From Hyphomicrobiales bacterium (GTDB lineage Bacteria; Pseudomonadota; Alphaproteobacteria; Rhizobiales; Rhizobiaceae), in contig UBQW01000004.1 in NCBI GenBank assembly GCA_900467745.1, forward strand, positions 29,256-93,255: a DNA stretch of 64,000 nt. Reading direction: 5' to 3'. Below, piece after piece: positions 63,942-64,000 of the stretch. The notes under the pieces are model-generated. The model saw only the letters and a list, made by a program, of their open reading frames with translations, searched no databases and was not told the origin of the DNA. The translations under genes were made by a program, and so were the position numbers. Within the stretch, counting starts at the first letter, position 1. Every line of letters starts with the position of its first letter.

Positions 63942-64000
63942 CGATGTTTTCGGCTGGGCCGAAGTTTCATGATGAGAAGATTTATGTTGCGTTTAGCAGA

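Overview
The window is high-GC DNA with the gene style of an alphaproteobacterium of the order Hyphomicrobiales, most likely a Rhizobiaceae relative (Rhizobium/Agrobacterium/Ochrobactrum type). The reasons are many AraC, LysR, GntR and LacI regulators beside ABC importers, Tat-exported solute-binding proteins and hydrolases, a TGA-N9-TCA iron box of the rhizobial RirA type before a siderophore receptor, a urease/urea-transporter locus, and short overlapping operons. I see no phage, CRISPR array, replication origin or intact insertion sequence. One initiator tRNA lies near the right end. The species call is an inference.

Layout. 1-889: 3' end of a flavin monooxygenase. 902-6355: iron locus (PchR-like AraC regulator, TonB receptor, binding protein, siderophore-esterase-like hydrolase). 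6456-8448: divergent SDR and AraC gene. 8536-18331: GntR regulator, complete BMP-type ABC importer, then two AtzC/CodA-like amidohydrolases around a gamma-glutamyltransferase-like enzyme; this is the most interesting catabolic module. 18368-24956: LysR regulator, SDR, MDR-type reductase, small monooxygenase, two paralogous Tat-exported epoxide hydrolases and an NTF2-like protein. 25081-28410: DUF305 protein, beta-propeller, ECF sigma factor and membrane anti-sigma factor in one operon. 28515-31473: truncated MOSC gene coupled to a GlxA-type regulator, a small membrane protein and a LysR gene.

32050-40891: small secreted protein, AI-2E-type permease, two paralogous SLC13-type permeases around a DUF1269 protein and a lipoprotein-like hydrolase, and a Tat-signal amidohydrolase. 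41154-48204: two paralogous AraC regulators and a two-gene RND efflux pump. 48253-56087 (minus strand): GntP-type permease, HupE/UreJ, ureF, YqhA, ureD, ureA, ureB, ureC and urea transporter; ureE and ureG are not here. 56088-57420: gene-poor DNA. 57421-63460: LacI-controlled divergent carbohydrate locus (lacI, DUF2264 and hydroxyacid dehydrogenase leftward; binding protein and ThuA protein rightward). 63683-63759: tRNA-fMet, followed by a run of hairpins.

Two of the three solute-binding proteins (iron and sugar loci) have no permease or ATPase next to them, so they must rely on components encoded elsewhere. The 8.5-18.3 kb module is self-contained and reads as import plus stepwise hydrolysis of an N-substituted heterocycle or gamma-glutamyl-like conjugate. 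The substrate cannot be settled from sequence alone.
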